Source of the DNA: Methyloligella sp. | GTDB taxonomy: Bacteria > Pseudomonadota > Alphaproteobacteria > Rhizobiales > JALUTE01 | DNA: 6,828 nt | Direction: 5' to 3' | Assembly: GCA_027058255.1 (NCBI GenBank) | Contig: JALUTE010000014.1 | Coordinates: 1 to 6,828 of the forward strand | In this document: positions 4,932-6,828 of the stretch, in pieces | Layout: each line of letters opens with the position of its first letter | How positions within the stretch are numbered: position 1 is the first letter of the stretch | Notes under the pieces: generated by a model | What the model saw: the letters and a program-made list of their open reading frames with translations, nothing else | Database searches by the model: none | Told to the model about the DNA's origin: nothing | Translations under genes and position numbers: made by a program

Positions 4932-6828
4932 TCAGATCTTCTCGATCCGGCAGGCGGCCTTCTTGAAGTCCACCTGCCCCGAGACGAGATCCCAGACCCG
5001 GCTCGTGGTCGCATTGGCGAGCCACTTGTTCTTCTTCGGATCGGCGCTGTCGGCCACCGACAGGTTCCACGGCCCGAAGAAATAGCCCCGCGGCACGTTG
5101 TTGCGGGCCGGGCGCACCAGGCTGTTCGTGCCCACCTGCGCCCGCGCCTCGAAGGTGCCGCGCCGTGTGATCACCCGCACCTTGTCGCCATCCTTGATGC
5201 CGAGGTCCTTGGCGTCGGCCTCGTGCATCTCCAGATACATCTCGGGCACGAGGCGCCGGGTGGTCGGGCTGCGGTTCGACTTGGCGGTGTGGAAGTGCTC
5301 ATAGACCACGCCGAGGCCCATCCAGTAGGGATATTTGTCCTTCGGAACCTCCTTCCAGTGCCGGCCGCGATACTCCTCGTCCGGCAGGTCGGGCGTCAGA
5401 GCCATGTCGCGCGCCTTGCGGATGAGGTCGATGTGGTCGATGGTGTAGAGCCCCTTCTCGGCGCCGAACCGCATGAGCTGGGCCGTCACCTCCTTGCGCT
5501 GCGAATAGTCCTGCTCGCACAGCTTGATGTGGACCTTCCCGTCCTTGGTGCGGAAATATCCATAGGGACGGTTCTTCCACTGGCCTTCCTGGAGCATGTA
5601 GCGCCGCTTGGTGCCACCATTCTTGGCAATCTCGTAGGTGGGCGCCGGCCACTGGATGCCCCGCAACTCCTCGAGCTGCTCATAGGGGCTCTTCTTGTCC
5701 AGCTTCTCCACCTCGAGAATGCCGGTCAGGTCCGTGTCCGTGCCCTCCGAGGCGCGGATGATGTCGCGGAAGACCTCCTCGGGGTCGTAATAGCCATCCG
5801 CCTTGCGCTCGTAGGGCAGCACCTTCTTCATGTCGAGGCCGAGCAGGGTGCCGATCTCCTTGGCCTTGTCGATGACCATGTCCATGTCCGGCCGGCATCC
5901 CTTGGGCGGCTCGGCCGCCTTCTGGCAGAGATTGAGCCGACGCTCCGAGCTGATATAGACCCCCGACGTCTCGCCCCACGTGGCCGCCGGGAAGATGACG
6001 TCCGCATAGAGGTTGTTGGGCGCGTGGCGGTAGATCTCCTGCACCACCACGAAGCATTTCTCGAGGGCGGGCCGCACCAGGTTGTGCTGGTCCGGCAGGT
6101 CGATATGGGTGGCGTAGACCAGGAACATGGCCTTCACCTCGCCCTTGAGCGCCCGCTCCATCATGCCCACCGCATAGCCCGGGTTCTTCGAGTTCATCGC
6201 CCGCGCCAGATTGGCCTCCGGCACCCGCCAGCTCTTGGCGATCTTGAGCCGGTGGGCCGTATTGGAGAGCGGCTCGTTGAACGGCAGCCGTCCCGTGAGG
6301 CCGCCGGTGAACCGCTCGCCCATGGCGTTGGGCTGGCCGGTCATGGAGAAGGGGCCGCAGCCGGGCTTGGCCAGATTGCCCGTGAGCGCCAGCAGGTTGA
6401 TGATGGAGATCACATTGTTCTGGCCGTGGATGTGCTGGTTGTAGCCGATGCCCCACATGATGATGACACCACCATAGCCCTTGCCCGAATGCTTGCCCTT
6501 GGAGCGAGCAAGGCGCTTGCGGGTTGCATCTGCGAACATGCCGGCCACCCGGCGGATGAGCGCGGGGCTCACATCGTGATTGGGCCCGCCCATGCGGTCC
6601 TGCACCTGCTCGGGGCTGTAGCGCTTCGTGACTCCCTCGACATATTTTTCCCAACCGATGGCATGCTCCTTGAGGAACTCCCAGTCGATCACGTCCGGAT
6701 GCTCCTTGAGCAGCACATGGGCCAGCGCATTCAGGAAGCTGATGTCGCCATTGAGGATCGGCACGTGCACCGTGTTCTTCGGATTGATGTCCTCGTATCC
6801 GGTGAGCGTGCCCGTACGCCGCGGATCG
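4932..6828 (-). CDS. napA: NapA/NasA-group molybdopterin oxidoreductase (nitrate reductase-like), 5'-truncated
   Basis: This is the catalytic subunit of a Mo-bis-MGD oxidoreductase of the nitrate reductase group, which would reduce nitrate to nitrite. The frame stays open to the right edge: 19 codons upstream of the in-frame GTG at 6770 continue the homology, so that GTG is internal. About 631 codons are visible of roughly 750-830 usual for the family; the N-terminal Tat signal, [4Fe-4S] cysteines and Mo-ligand cysteine lie outside. Counting from 6770, family landmarks are WGIGYNQ (about 106), LTGNLAKPG (about 129) and GQPNAMG (about 145, NasA-like). Further on are ADVIFPAATWGE and SSERR (about 255-280), then near the C-terminus TTRRLVPE, GDKVRVITRRG and the NapA-like ending VDFKKAACRIEKI. 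The last 100 residues also hold departures: HTAKSNRSPTTRR replaces the usual HTGxMTRR, and ANATTSRVWDLVSG stands where NapA has TLDATDPxS. Downstream napG/napH-like genes support the nap assignment. The family is secure; nitrate as substrate is inferred. Confidence 0.88.
   Translation of the reverse strand, partial: DPRRTGTLTGYEDINPKNTVHVPILNGDISFLNALAHVLLKEHPDVIDWEFLKEHAIGWEKYVEGVTKRYSPEQVQDRMGGPNHDVSPALIRRVAGMFADATRKRLARSKGKHSGKGYGGVIIMWGIGYNQHIHGQNNVISIINLLALTGNLAKPGCGPFSMTGQPNAMGERFTGGLTGRLPFNEPLSNTAHRLKIAKSWRVPEANLARAMNSKNPGYAVGMMERALKGEVKAMFLVYATHIDLPDQHNLVRPALEKCFVVVQEIYRHAPNNLYADVIFPAATWGETSGVYISSERRLNLCQKAAEPPKGCRPDMDMVIDKAKEIGTLLGLDMKKVLPYERKADGYYDPEEVFRDIIRASEGTDTDLTGILEVEKLDKKSPYEQLEELRGIQWPAPTYEIAKNGGTKRRYMLQEGQWKNRPYGYFRTKDGKVHIKLCEQDYSQRKEVTAQLMRFGAEKGLYTIDHIDLIRKARDMALTPDLPDEEYRGRHWKEVPKDKYPYWMGLGVVYEHFHTAKSNRSPTTRRLVPEMYLEMHEADAKDLGIKDGDKVRVITRRGTFEARAQVGTNSLVRPARNNVPRGYFFGPWNLSVADSADPKKNKWLANATTSRVWDLVSGQVDFKKAACRIEKI

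Noticed and set aside
4825..5070. N-terminal extension of the DsrC-like gene back to the ATG at 5070
   Set aside because: It would overlap the end of the oxidoreductase gene by over 130 nt and adds non-family sequence. The ATG at 4824 has a Shine-Dalgarno match and gives the standard family length.
5680..6654. 324-codon minus-strand frame inside the oxidoreductase gene
   Set aside because: A frame-shifted shadow. The overlapping frame has continuous homology to the NapA/NasA family through the entire region.
1..6828. CRISPR arrays, tRNA or rRNA genes, transposases, phage genes
   Set aside because: No regularly spaced direct repeats, no tRNA-like gene and no integrase or transposase motifs were seen on either strand; the cloverleaf at 1820-1906 has no tRNA consensus.

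Overview
The window is a high-GC stretch in which every credible gene lies on the minus strand, so the locus reads from right to left. It looks alphaproteobacterial, probably Rhizobiales/Hyphomicrobiales. The reasons are the GC-rich codon use with many overlapping start and stop codons, and a cloverleaf-like intergenic palindrome at 1820-1906 of the kind scattered through rhizobial genomes. Genus and species cannot be read from the sequence.

Right block (6828 to 1932): a 5'-truncated molybdopterin oxidoreductase of the NapA/NasA nitrate reductase group; a 107-nt spacer with hairpins; a small DsrC/TusE-family protein whose C-terminal catalytic cysteine position is occupied by tryptophan; a NapG-like Tat-exported ferredoxin with four [4Fe-4S] sites; a NapH-like membrane iron-sulfur protein; and a second NapG-like four-cluster ferredoxin with a Tat-type signal anchor. 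The last four genes are tightly packed (8-nt overlap, 25-nt gap, TGATG overlap) and are almost certainly one transcription unit with the oxidoreductase.

Left block (1764 to 1): after a 167-nt gap holding the palindromic repeat come two genes coupled by an ATGA overlap. The first is a periplasmic beta-rich domain protein with an N-terminal signal and a C-terminal membrane helix. The second is a multi-spanning membrane polyferredoxin that runs off the left edge.

Working model (inference): NapH and the left-edge polyferredoxin take electrons from the quinol pool or cytoplasmic donors. The NapG-like ferredoxins relay them in the periplasm, and the molybdoenzyme is the terminal catalyst. No napB, napC, napD or napE is visible here. 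The DsrC-like gene is not part of textbook nap operons and suggests a link to sulfur or thiol metabolism, or a regulatory or chaperone role. The oxidoreductase's C-terminal pterin-binding region departs from classical NapA, so nitrate as substrate is likely but not proven.
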